Source: Faecalibacterium sp. UBA7177 | Lineage (GTDB): Bacteria; Bacillota; Clostridia; Oscillospirales; Ruminococcaceae | Assembly (NCBI GenBank): GCA_002491225.1 | Contig: DKVN01000101.1 | Coordinates: 1 to 5,978 of the forward strand | Length of the DNA: 5,978 bases | Direction of reading: 5' to 3' | Shown: positions 1-5,823 of the stretch, piece by piece | How positions within the stretch are numbered: position 1 is the first letter of the stretch | Layout: every line of letters starts with the position of its first letter | Notes under the pieces: generated by a model | Seen by the model: only the letters and a program-made list of their open reading frames with translations | Told to the model about the DNA's origin: nothing | Databases searched by the model: none | Position numbers and translations under genes: made by a program

Positions 1-36
1 GGCCGGCTGTACAGCCGGCCGCCGTTCCTTTATAAT
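1..36 (+). promoter_or_regulatory. Probable operon promoter with -35 inside a perfect palindrome
   Basis: A perfect -10 hexamer TATAAT lies at 31-36. Exactly 17 bp upstream is TGTACA at 8-13, which matches four of six bases of the TTGACA -35 consensus. This -35 is the centre of a perfect 20-bp palindrome at 1-20, with arms GGCCGGCTGT and ACAGCCGGCC. Transcription would start near 43 and run into the carrier-protein gene at 146. A dimeric regulator binding the palindrome would directly block or contact RNA polymerase; that role is inferred. The palindrome could instead be the last part of an upstream terminator, but no T-tract follows it. Its left side touches the window edge, so its full extent is unknown. 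Confidence 0.55.
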
Positions 37-130
37 AGGAGTATAAAAACGGGCTGCCGCTTTTTTGAAAAAAACATTTTTGGCGGCGCTTGCCCTGCGG
101 CAAACCCGGCACCCGGTGCGCAGCCCGCAA

Positions 131-137
131 AAAGGAG
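131..137 (+). promoter_or_regulatory. Ribosome binding site fixing the carrier-protein start
   Basis: AAAGGAG is followed by 8 nt and then the ATG at 146. This decides against the in-frame TTG at 65, which has no Shine-Dalgarno sequence and would add 27 residues that do not resemble a carrier-protein N-terminus. Confidence 0.8.
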
Positions 138-145
138 CAGAACAC

Positions 146-382
146 ATGACCAATCTTGAACAATACGACAAGCTGTTTATGCAGGAGTTTCGGCTGACCA
201 AGGAGCAGCTGCCCGGCCTCAAGTACCGCGGCATCCCCGCCTGGGACTCGGTGGGCCATATGGACCTGATGAGCGCGCTGGAGGAGGCCTTTGGCATCAA
301 CATCAGCACGCCGGATCTGTTGAGCTTTTCTTCCTACGAGACGGGCAAGGAGGTCCTGGCAAAGTACGGTGTGGAACTCTGA
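146..382 (+). CDS. Acyl carrier protein
   Basis: This 78-residue protein has the size and fold signature of a free-standing acyl (or aminoacyl/peptidyl) carrier protein. The phosphopantetheine attachment motif DSVGHM is at residues 34-39, so Ser35 is the expected site; DSLxxVEL-type motifs are usual, and GHM after Ser-Val is the variant common in accessory, non-fatty-acid-synthase carriers. The stretch after it, LMSALEEAFGI (41-51), matches the acidic recognition helix II. It is the first gene of a run with LuxE-, LuxC- and acyl-AMP-ligase-like genes. It is therefore likely a dedicated carrier on which an acyl group is held for activation or reduction, rather than the housekeeping AcpP. Its substrate is unknown. 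The start at 146 is supported by a good ribosome binding site. Confidence 0.88.
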   Translation: MTNLEQYDKLFMQEFRLTKEQLPGLKYRGIPAWDSVGHMDLMSALEEAFGINISTPDLLSFSSYETGKEVLAKYGVEL

Positions 383-387
383 CGGCC

Positions 388-1053
388 GTGGCCGAGCTGA
401 TCACCCTCACCGAGCCGCTCTCGGGCAGCAACTGCTACCTGCTCGGGCAGGAGGGGTACTGCCTGGTCATCGACCCCGGCGACCCGCACGGCAGCGCACT
501 GCAGACGCTCGACCGCCTTGGCTGGACGCCCGAGCTGGTGCTGCTGACCCATGAGCACTGCGACCACATGGCGGGCCTCGCGGCCCTGCGCGGGCGCTGG
601 CCGCAGCTTGCGGTGTCCGCCACCGCCCTTTGCAGCGCCAACCTGCAGAGCACCCGGATGAATATGTCCTCGATGATGGAGGTCTACCTGACCTTTCACG
701 GCAGGCCGGGGGTGCATTATCCGCCATTTTGCTGCCCGGCGGCAGGGCATACCTATTCGGCCGAGTACACCCATCACTGGCGCGGGCACGCCCTGCGCTG
801 TGTCCCGCTGCCCGGCCACACCCCGGGCAGCGCGGTGATCTTCTATGACGAACAAGCGCTCTTTTCCGGCGATTATCTCCTGCCCGGCGAGGAGACGGTA
901 CTGCGCCTGCCCGGCGGCAGCGAGCAGGACTACCGCGCCGTGACCCTGCCGTATCTCAGGGCGCTGCCGGATGGGCTCCGGATTTATCCGGGGCATGGCG
1001 CGGCCTATCGGCTGGACAGAGAGCGGAACGCCGGGCAGGCGCAGGGGAGGTAA
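388..1053 (+). CDS. Metallo-beta-lactamase-fold hydrolase
   Basis: The 221-residue protein carries the full metal-binding set of the metallo-beta-lactamase superfamily, glyoxalase-II-like branch. This comprises HEHCDH at residues 55-60 (the HxHxDH motif, with His55, His57, Asp59 and His60), His144 in PGHTPGS, Asp162 in SGD, and His203 in PGHG. All expected ligands are present, so it should be an active, probably dinuclear-zinc, soluble hydrolase. The region 85-130 between the second and third motifs is where substrate specificity usually varies and contains Cys115-Cys116. The chosen start is GTG at 388, only 5 nt after the carrier-protein stop and without a well-placed ribosome binding site, suggesting translation by reinitiation. 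In this operon a thioesterase or editing/release role is plausible, but that is inference; glyoxalase-type or lactonase activity cannot be excluded. Confidence 0.88.
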   Translation: MAELITLTEPLSGSNCYLLGQEGYCLVIDPGDPHGSALQTLDRLGWTPELVLLTHEHCDHMAGLAALRGRWPQLAVSATALCSANLQSTRMNMSSMMEVYLTFHGRPGVHYPPFCCPAAGHTYSAEYTHHWRGHALRCVPLPGHTPGSAVIFYDEQALFSGDYLLPGEETVLRLPGGSEQDYRAVTLPYLRALPDGLRIYPGHGAAYRLDRERNAGQAQGR

Positions 1054-1056
1054 GAG

Positions 1057-2133
1057 ATGGACGACCGCAAGGACTGGCTGGCCCTGGGGCCTTATTCGCT
1101 GTCGCAGGCGCAAAAGCGCGCGCTCTATCGCCGCGAGCTGACCGCCCTGACCGCCCACCACCGCGAACATTGCGCCGAATACCGCCATTTTTTAGCGGCG
1201 GTGGGCTGCCCAAAGGACACCCCGCTCGAACCGGAGGAACTGCCGTTTTTGCCAGTCTCGGTGTTTAAGCAGCGGACGCTGCGCAGCGTGCCGGAGCAGG
1301 AGGTCTTTAAGACCCTCACCTCCTCCGGCACCACCGGACAGGCGGTGTCCCGCATCTGCCTGGACGCCGAAACCTCGGCGGATCAGCAGACCGTTTTGTC
1401 CCGCATTGTGGGGGATTTTATCGGGCAGCAGCGGCTGCCGCTGCTTGTGCTGGACTCGAAAAGGGTCCTGCGGGACCGGGCGATGTTCTCGGCGCGGGGC
1501 GCGGGCATCCTCGGTTTTTCGATTTTTGGCAGCCGCAGCTGCTACGCGCTCGACGACGAGATGCGGCTGGACCTTGGCGCGGTGCGCGAGTTTCTGCAAA
1601 AGGTCGCGGGCAGGCGCATCCTGCTCTTTGGCTTTACCTACATCATCTGGGCCGAGGTTGTCCGCGCGCTCGAGGAGCAGGGCGAGACCCTTGCCATCCC
1701 GGACGGCATCCTCATCCACGGCGGCGGCTGGAAAAAGCTCGCGGGACAGGCCGTCTCGCCCGAGGAGTTCAAAGACCGCATTGCCCGGCGGCTGGGGGTG
1801 CGGCAGGTGTACGACTACTACGGCATGGCCGAGCAGACCGGCTGCATCTATATGGAGTGCCCCTGCGGGCACCTGCACGCCAGCGTCTGGTCGGACGTGC
1901 TGTTCCGCCGGCCGCAGGATCACAGCCTCTGCGCACCGGGCGAGCCGGGGCTGATTCAGGTGCTGTCCCTTCTGCCGCGCTCCTACCCCGGGCACAGCCT
2001 GCTCACCGAGGACATGGGCGTTTTGCTGGGCGAGGACGACTGCCCCTGCGGGCGGCTGGGTCGGTATTTCAAGGTGATCGGCCGGGCGCCGCGGGCCGAG
2101 ACGAGGGGGTGCAGCGATACCTATGAGGGATAA
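1057..2133 (+). CDS. LuxE-like acyl-protein synthetase (AMP-forming)
   Basis: This 358-residue protein belongs to the LuxE/PaaK side of the adenylate-forming enzymes, close in length to Vibrio LuxE. It would activate a carboxylic acid with ATP and hold it as a thioester for reduction. Visible motifs are the phosphate-binding loop TSSGTTGQ (88-95), HGGGWKK (221-227), the adenine/acyl region YDYYGMAEQTG (252-262), EDMG (318-321) and CPCGRLGRYFKVIGR (329-343). Cys-Gly pairs at 268-271 and 329-332 resemble those of PaaK-type ligases. The C-terminal RGCSDT (350-355) contains Cys352, near the position of the acylated cysteine known near the C-terminus of Vibrio harveyi LuxE. A GGAGG site 6 nt before the ATG supports the start. 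Its end overlaps the LuxC-like gene by 11 nt, which fits the tight LuxE-LuxC partnership known from luminous bacteria. The substrate is unknown and no luciferase is nearby. Confidence 0.85.
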   Translation: MDDRKDWLALGPYSLSQAQKRALYRRELTALTAHHREHCAEYRHFLAAVGCPKDTPLEPEELPFLPVSVFKQRTLRSVPEQEVFKTLTSSGTTGQAVSRICLDAETSADQQTVLSRIVGDFIGQQRLPLLVLDSKRVLRDRAMFSARGAGILGFSIFGSRSCYALDDEMRLDLGAVREFLQKVAGRRILLFGFTYIIWAEVVRALEEQGETLAIPDGILIHGGGWKKLAGQAVSPEEFKDRIARRLGVRQVYDYYGMAEQTGCIYMECPCGHLHASVWSDVLFRRPQDHSLCAPGEPGLIQVLSLLPRSYPGHSLLTEDMGVLLGEDDCPCGRLGRYFKVIGRAPRAETRGCSDTYEG

Positions 2134-3313
2134 CATCACCCTGCTGGCGGGCACTCTGCGGCCGCAAAGCGAGCCCTGGCCGCCCTTTGCGCCGCCGGCG
2201 CTGGATTTTCTCTCCGCCCTCTCCGACCGGATCCGGGCGCTGCACACCCGGCAGGAGGAGCTGGCCGCCTTTGGCTTCTGGTGCCGCCGTGCGCATCTGG
2301 AGGCGCTGGCGCAGCGCCATATTTCACCCGGGCCCGGGCCCCGGCTGGGGCGGGGGCTGCTCTTTCACCTCGCGCCCTCCAACGTGCCGGCCATGTTTGG
2401 GTACACCTTTGCCATCGGGCTTCTGGCGGGCAACGCGGGGGTCGTGCGGCTCTCCACCCGCAGGGGCAGCATCGAGGAGACCCTCTGCGGCCTGATCCGC
2501 CAAACCCTCGATCTGCCGCAGTTCGCGGCGGTCAAGGCGCGCAGCTCGCTTGTTTCGTATGCGCGGGACGACGCCATCACCCGGGAATACCTCTCCGGCT
2601 GCGACGGCCGGGTCATCTGGGGCGGCGACGAGACGATCGCGGCGATGCGGCGGCTGCCCCTGCCGGCCCGCGCGGTCGAGCTCTGCTTTGCCGACCGCTG
2701 GTCGCTGGCGCTGCTGAGCAAACAGGCGGTTTGCGCGCTGGATGAACCCACCCTGGCCGACTGGGCCCACCGGTTTTACAACGACACCTATCTGATGGAT
2801 CAGAATGCCTGCTCCAGCCCGCAGGCGGTGTTCTGGCTGGAGGACGGCGGCACGCCAGACACCCCCGACCGCTGGTGGGACGCGGTGGCCAAAGAGGCCG
2901 CCGCGCGCTATGCGCTGGACGCCTACAAATCAGCCCGCCGATACGAGCGTTTCTGCCTCGCCGCGCTGGACGGGCTGCCGCTGGACCCCGCGGGCCCGGT
3001 GTACGGGGGGCGTCATACAGTGATGCGGGCCCGGCTGACCGCACTGCCCCCGGCGTTAGCGCAGTATAAGGGCGGCTTTGGGCTCTTTTTTGAGGGCAGC
3101 GTGCAAGCGCCAGAAGAGCTCATCCCGTTTTTGACCCCCCGGGTGCAGACGATCGTCTGCGCCGGACTGAAGCCCGCGGCGCTCGCCCAGACGCTGGCAA
3201 CAGGCCGCGCGCGGGGCGGCGACCGGGTGGTCGGCCTCGGGCAGGCGCTCGAGATGGACACGGTTTGGGACGGCTGGGATCTGATCGAGGCGCTCTCCCG
3301 CCGGATCGGCTGA
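2123..3313 (+). CDS. LuxC-like acyl-CoA/acyl-protein reductase
   Basis: This 396-residue protein is a recognisable LuxC-family reductase, which uses NADPH to reduce an enzyme-bound acyl thioester to an aldehyde. The putative catalytic Cys230 lies in DQNACSSPQ (226-234), the family's active-site segment, where the cysteine takes the acyl group. APSNVPA (84-90) and RVIWGGDETI (163-172) fit the aldehyde-dehydrogenase-like nucleotide-binding region, and the C-terminal RVVGLGQALEMDTVWDGWDL (368-387) matches the conserved LuxC tail. It is somewhat shorter than Vibrio LuxC (about 480 residues), mainly at the N-terminus. Its ATG lies inside the end of the LuxE-like gene, in another frame, with only a weak GAGGGGG upstream, so translational coupling is likely. 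The partner LuxE-like protein probably supplies the acyl group. Whether the aldehyde is the end product or an intermediate cannot be seen. Confidence 0.87.
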   Translation: MRDNITLLAGTLRPQSEPWPPFAPPALDFLSALSDRIRALHTRQEELAAFGFWCRRAHLEALAQRHISPGPGPRLGRGLLFHLAPSNVPAMFGYTFAIGLLAGNAGVVRLSTRRGSIEETLCGLIRQTLDLPQFAAVKARSSLVSYARDDAITREYLSGCDGRVIWGGDETIAAMRRLPLPARAVELCFADRWSLALLSKQAVCALDEPTLADWAHRFYNDTYLMDQNACSSPQAVFWLEDGGTPDTPDRWWDAVAKEAAARYALDAYKSARRYERFCLAALDGLPLDPAGPVYGGRHTVMRARLTALPPALAQYKGGFGLFFEGSVQAPEELIPFLTPRVQTIVCAGLKPAALAQTLATGRARGGDRVVGLGQALEMDTVWDGWDLIEALSRRIG

Positions 3314-3356
3314 AGGGCCGGATCGGGTGAGCCAATCAGAACCCATGACCAATGGC

Positions 3357-3364
3357 AAGGAGGT
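3357..3364 (+). promoter_or_regulatory. Ribosome binding site fixing the ligase start
   Basis: AAGGAGGT is followed by 8 nt and then the ATG at 3373. An upstream in-frame ATG at 3352 overlaps this site and has no ribosome binding site, and the ATG at 3368 is in the wrong frame, so 3373 is the start to use. Confidence 0.85.
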
Positions 3365-3372
3365 GCGATGCC

Positions 3373-4809
3373 ATGAAGGATCCATTTGGGATACAGGAGT
3401 GTGAAGCCGGGCGGCTGCTGGCGGTTTGCGAAACGGGCGAGCGGCTCTGCTACGGCGATGCCGCCGAGGCCGGGGCCGCGCTGGGCCGCGCGATGGGGGA
3501 ACGGGCGCTGGTGTTTTTGCTCTGCGACAATTCGCCCGGCAGCCTTTTGGGGTATCTGGGCTGCCTTGTGTGCGGGGCGGTGCCGCTTTTGCTGGACGCG
3601 CACATCGCCCCCGACCTGCTGCGCGAGCTGATCCAAACCTACCGGCCGGCGTTTTTGCTTGTGCCGCAAACCCTGCCGGGCGAGACCCGCGCCGTGCTGC
3701 CAGCCGCGCAGCCGCTGCTCTCGCTGCACGGAAGCCTGCTCTTGCCCGGCGCAGAGGAGCGCGCGGCGCTGCATCCGCAGCTGAGCCTGCTGCTCACCAC
3801 CTCCGGCAGCACCGGAAGCCCCAAGCTGGTGCGGCTGAGCGGAGAAAACCTGCTGGCAAACGCGCGGTCGATCTGCCAATATCTTGAACTGGATGAGACC
3901 GAGCGCCCGATCACCGTGCTGCCCATGAGCTATTCGTATGGCATGTCCATCATCAACAGCCATCTTCTGGCCCGCGCGGCCCTGCTGCTGACTGGCCGCA
4001 GCGTCACCGAGCAGGAATTTTGGCGGATGGCAAAAGAGGAGGGCGCAACCTCGCTGGTGGGAGTGCCGTACACCTATAAAATGTACCGCAGGCTGGGACT
4101 TTTTGAGATGGAGCTGCCGCAGCTGCGCTATCTTACCCAGGCAGGGGGCAAGCTGCCGGTGGCGCTGCACCGCGAATTTGCCCAGTGGGCCCAGCGCACC
4201 GGCCGCCGCTTTTATGTCATGTACGGGCAAACCGAGGCCTCGCCCCGGATGGGCTACCTGCCCGCCGCCCGCGCGCTGGACAAGTGCGGCAGCATGGGCA
4301 TCCCGGTGCCGGGCGGCCGGTTCTGGCTGGAGGACGGCACGGGCGGTGAGATCCGCCAGCCGGACGAGGTGGGCGAGTTGGTCTACGAGGGCAGCAATGT
4401 TGCGATGGGATACGCCCAGCAGCCCGGGGACCTCGCCAAAGGTGACGAATGGGGCGGCGTTTTGCACACCGGGGATATGGCCAGCCGGGACGCGGAGGGC
4501 TTTTACTCGATCGTAGGCCGCAAAAAGCGCTTTTTGAAGCTGTTTGGCAACCGGGTCAACCTGGACGAGACCGAGCGGATGCTGGCCGCGCGCTTTCCGG
4601 CCGCGGAATTTGCCTGCACCGGGCGGGACGACCGGATGATCGTCTATCTGGCCCCGCAAGGGGAGGCGCTGCCCACAGACGCGCAGGTCAAGGAGTATCT
4701 CGCGGGCGAGATGCGGCTGGCCGCGCGGGCGTTCGAGATCCGCAGACTCGACGCCATCCCCAAAAGCGAGGCGGGCAAGACCCTTTACTCGGCCCTCGCG
4801 GCCGTTTGA
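3373..4809 (+). CDS. AMP-forming acyl ligase (acyl-CoA/acyl-ACP synthetase-like)
   Basis: This 478-residue enzyme belongs to the classical ANL superfamily (acyl-CoA synthetases, NRPS adenylation domains, luciferases). The core motifs are in order: the P-loop LLTTSGSTGSPK (140-151), YGQTEA (284-289), HTGD (365-368), the hinge and C-terminal segment GRKKRFLKLFGNRVN (382-396) and PKSEAGK (463-469) with the likely catalytic Lys469. The C-terminal domain is present, so the enzyme appears complete, although it is short for a long-chain acyl-CoA synthetase. It starts 59 nt after the LuxC-like stop and has the strongest ribosome binding site in the cluster. In this setting it most likely adenylates a carboxylic acid and loads it on the carrier protein at 146-382 or on CoA. 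It is a second, distantly related adenylate-forming enzyme beside the LuxE-like one, so the two may serve different acids or different acceptors. The substrate cannot be predicted reliably by eye. Confidence 0.87.
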   Translation: MKDPFGIQECEAGRLLAVCETGERLCYGDAAEAGAALGRAMGERALVFLLCDNSPGSLLGYLGCLVCGAVPLLLDAHIAPDLLRELIQTYRPAFLLVPQTLPGETRAVLPAAQPLLSLHGSLLLPGAEERAALHPQLSLLLTTSGSTGSPKLVRLSGENLLANARSICQYLELDETERPITVLPMSYSYGMSIINSHLLARAALLLTGRSVTEQEFWRMAKEEGATSLVGVPYTYKMYRRLGLFEMELPQLRYLTQAGGKLPVALHREFAQWAQRTGRRFYVMYGQTEASPRMGYLPAARALDKCGSMGIPVPGGRFWLEDGTGGEIRQPDEVGELVYEGSNVAMGYAQQPGDLAKGDEWGGVLHTGDMASRDAEGFYSIVGRKKRFLKLFGNRVNLDETERMLAARFPAAEFACTGRDDRMIVYLAPQGEALPTDAQVKEYLAGEMRLAARAFEIRRLDAIPKSEAGKTLYSALAAV

Positions 4810-4813
4810 AAAA

Positions 4814-4842
4814 CCGCAAAAAGACTGCGGGGGAAATACCCC
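4814..4842 (+). other. Small inverted repeats between ligase and FeoA-like genes
   Basis: CCGCA (4814-4818) pairs with TGCGG (4826-4830), and GGGG pairs with CCCC (4839-4842) across AAATA. No T-tract follows, so these are not a convincing terminator. They may slow polymerase or shape the transcript. No clear promoter is visible in the 91-nt gap, so the FeoA-like gene may share the operon transcript. Confidence 0.3.
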
Positions 4843-4900
4843 AGGGGGGGCGTTCCGCCTGCTTTGTAAAAAACAGATTCTGCAACAGGAGGCCATTTCC

Positions 4901-5224
4901 ATGCTGTTTCATGAAGCCGAACAGAATAAAACCTACACCATCAGCCGGATCAGGGGCCGGGGGATCGCCGCCGCGCTGGAAGCGCGCGGGATCGCCAAGG
5001 GCAGTGACCTTGTGATCCTCTCCTCCGCTGGGGCCAAAGGCGCACCGGTGCGGCTGGTCAACGGGCGGGAGGTACTCCTGAGCAAGGAGGAGACCGAGAG
5101 CCTCATTTTAGAGGAGCCGTGGCTGCGCAAGGCAAGCGACCCGGTTTTCCTGGGCGGCTGCTGCGGCGGCACCACCGGGATATGGGATAAGTATCTCAAG
5201 GACGACGCGCCGGACAAGGTGTGA
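4901..5224 (+). CDS. Small FeoA-like (SH3-fold) protein with a Cys-Cys tail
   Basis: The 107-residue protein starts at an ATG 8 nt after AGGAGG (4887-4892). Residues 10-70 follow the pattern of the FeoA domain, a small SH3-like beta barrel: KTYTISRIRGRG, then ALEARGIAKGSDLVIL (25-40), then PVRLVNGREVLLSKEETESLIL (49-70). FeoA proteins assist the ferrous-iron transporter FeoB or occur as C-terminal domains of metal-dependent repressors; no FeoB is in view. After the domain there is an extra tail of about 35 residues with GGCCGGTTG (85-93), whose paired cysteines could bind metal or a cluster, an inference. It has no visible signal peptide or membrane segment. It follows the acyl-ligase gene by 91 nt and may be cotranscribed, but the functional link is unclear. 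The family assignment rests on pattern similarity and is moderate. Confidence 0.6.
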   Translation: MLFHEAEQNKTYTISRIRGRGIAAALEARGIAKGSDLVILSSAGAKGAPVRLVNGREVLLSKEETESLILEEPWLRKASDPVFLGGCCGGTTGIWDKYLKDDAPDKV

Positions 5225-5275
5225 CTTTTTAAGGCGGAAACTGCCTGAGAGAATTCATGTGGATACGCAGCACAT

Positions 5276-5319
5276 TAGAAGAAAAGCCCCTCGTGATCAC
5301 GGGGATCACGAGGGGCTTT
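5276..5319 (-). terminator. Intrinsic terminator of the tRNA-Arg transcript
   Basis: A perfect 16-bp stem, 5283-5298 with 5304-5319, closes a 5-nt loop. Read on the - strand it is followed by TTTTCTTCT, a good U-rich tract. The stem begins at the terminal A of the tRNA CCA. On the + strand only three Ts follow the stem, so it would stop read-through from the FeoA-like gene poorly, although the hairpin separates the converging units. Confidence 0.85.
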
Positions 5320-5395
5320 GGTGCGCCCGACTGGATTCGAACCAGCGGCCTTCCGGGTCGGAGCCGAACGCTCTATCCAACTGAGCTACGGACGC
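5319..5395 (-). tRNA. tRNA-Arg (anticodon CCG)
   Basis: The - strand folds into a full cloverleaf of 77 nt including an encoded CCA. The acceptor stem GCGTCCG pairs with CGGGCGC (one T-G wobble), the D stem is GCTC/GAGC, and the anticodon stem TTCGG pairs with CCGGA (one wobble). The loop CTCCGAC gives anticodon CCG (5359-5361 on the + strand), and the T arm contains TTCGAAT. It reads arginine codon CGG. It lies convergent to the protein operon and divergent from the rRNA promoters, with its own apparent promoter and terminator, so it seems to be a single-gene unit. Confidence 0.96.
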
Positions 5396-5447
5396 AGATA
5401 TGAAGTTGTGCGGCCCGGTGGGCGGGGCCTTGGAAGGCTGCCTGCCG

Positions 5448-5489
5448 GATGTGTTGATTATCATAACACATCTTTTCAAAAATGAAAAG
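5448..5489 (-). promoter_or_regulatory. Probable tRNA-Arg promoter with overlapping inverted repeats
   Basis: On the - strand TATGAT (5460-5465) matches five of six bases of the -10 consensus, and TTTTCA (5483-5488) lies 17 bp upstream as a weak -35. Transcription would start near 5453, about 58 nt before the tRNA. Two inverted repeats cover the promoter: GATGTGTT (5448-5455) with AACACATC (5465-5472), and CTTTTCA (5472-5478) with TGAAAAG (5483-5489) across AAAA. They could be operator sites or chance AT-rich symmetry; the promoter call itself is moderate. Confidence 0.5.
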
Positions 5490-5726
5490 CCTTTTTTTCA
5501 AAAAGACGGGAAAATTTGTCCGGATTGGGAAATAGAAACGTAAAAATTTCGATAATACGTCTCTTCTGAACGATTACGCCAGCGGCTGTGGTGAGGGATG
5601 GATCAGGGAGGATACAAGGAAGCCCTCGGAGCGCTGTGCCGCCTCTCCTGCCGCACTCCTGCCGCATTATAATGTATAATAAGAGAAGCTGAGCGGGGGA
5701 TGGAAAGAGCGGTCCAAACTGGCAGG
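5490..5726. other. Intergenic stretch without a recognised gene
   Basis: I see no credible coding sequence or RNA gene between the tRNA promoter and the rRNA promoter region. It holds an AT-rich part (5490-5560), then mixed sequence, then two TATAAT-like hexamers (5668-5673 and 5675-5680) without a partner -35 at the right distance. The one long reading frame on the - strand here continues into the rRNA promoter and looks like chance. Confidence 0.6.
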
Positions 5727-5774
5727 AAAAAATTTTCAAAAACCTGTTGACATTTTCCAAAAGGGTGCTATAAT
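5727..5774 (+). promoter_or_regulatory. rRNA operon promoter P1 with AT-rich upstream element
   Basis: A perfect -35 TTGACA (5747-5752) and a perfect -10 TATAAT (5769-5774) are separated by 16 bp. Directly upstream, 5727-5742 is a run of A and T (AAAAAATTTTCAAAAA) like an UP element that contacts the alpha subunit. Such a strong promoter a short distance before an rRNA leader is typical of rrn P1. Confidence 0.9.
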
Positions 5775-5823
5775 TCATTCTTGCACCCCGCAGGACGGCC
5801 GGATGGCCGACAGGCTGGAGGCA

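Noticed and set aside
65..145. TTG start giving a 105-residue version of the carrier protein
   Set aside because: No ribosome binding site and a non-typical N-terminal extension; the ATG at 146 has AAAGGAG at good spacing and gives the normal family length.
1192..2247. 351-residue open frame on the - strand
   Set aside because: Antisense to the LuxE-like gene, whose conserved motifs are clear on the + strand; no domain visible.
3300..3326. Direct repeat GCCGGATCGG (3300-3309 and 3317-3326) around the LuxC-like stop
   Set aside because: Only 10 bp in GC-rich DNA, no third copy, no link to a mobile element; likely chance or local slippage.
3013..4902. 629-residue open frame on the - strand
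   Set aside because: It runs antisense to the LuxC-like and ligase genes, has low-complexity composition rich in Arg/Gly/Ala/Gln and no recognisable domain; typical shadow frame of GC-rich coding DNA.
5232..5246. Hairpin AGGCGG/CTGCCT after the FeoA-like gene as terminator
   Set aside because: Six-pair stem with one wobble and no following T-tract; the T-run lies before it, so it does not look like a terminator.
5668..5680. Two TATAAT hexamers as an additional rRNA promoter
   Set aside because: No TTGACA-like hexamer at 16-18 bp upstream on either strand.
5476..5778. 100-residue open frame on the - strand between tRNA and rRNA promoter
   Set aside because: It overlaps the rRNA P1 promoter and its upstream element, lacks a ribosome binding site and has no recognisable family.
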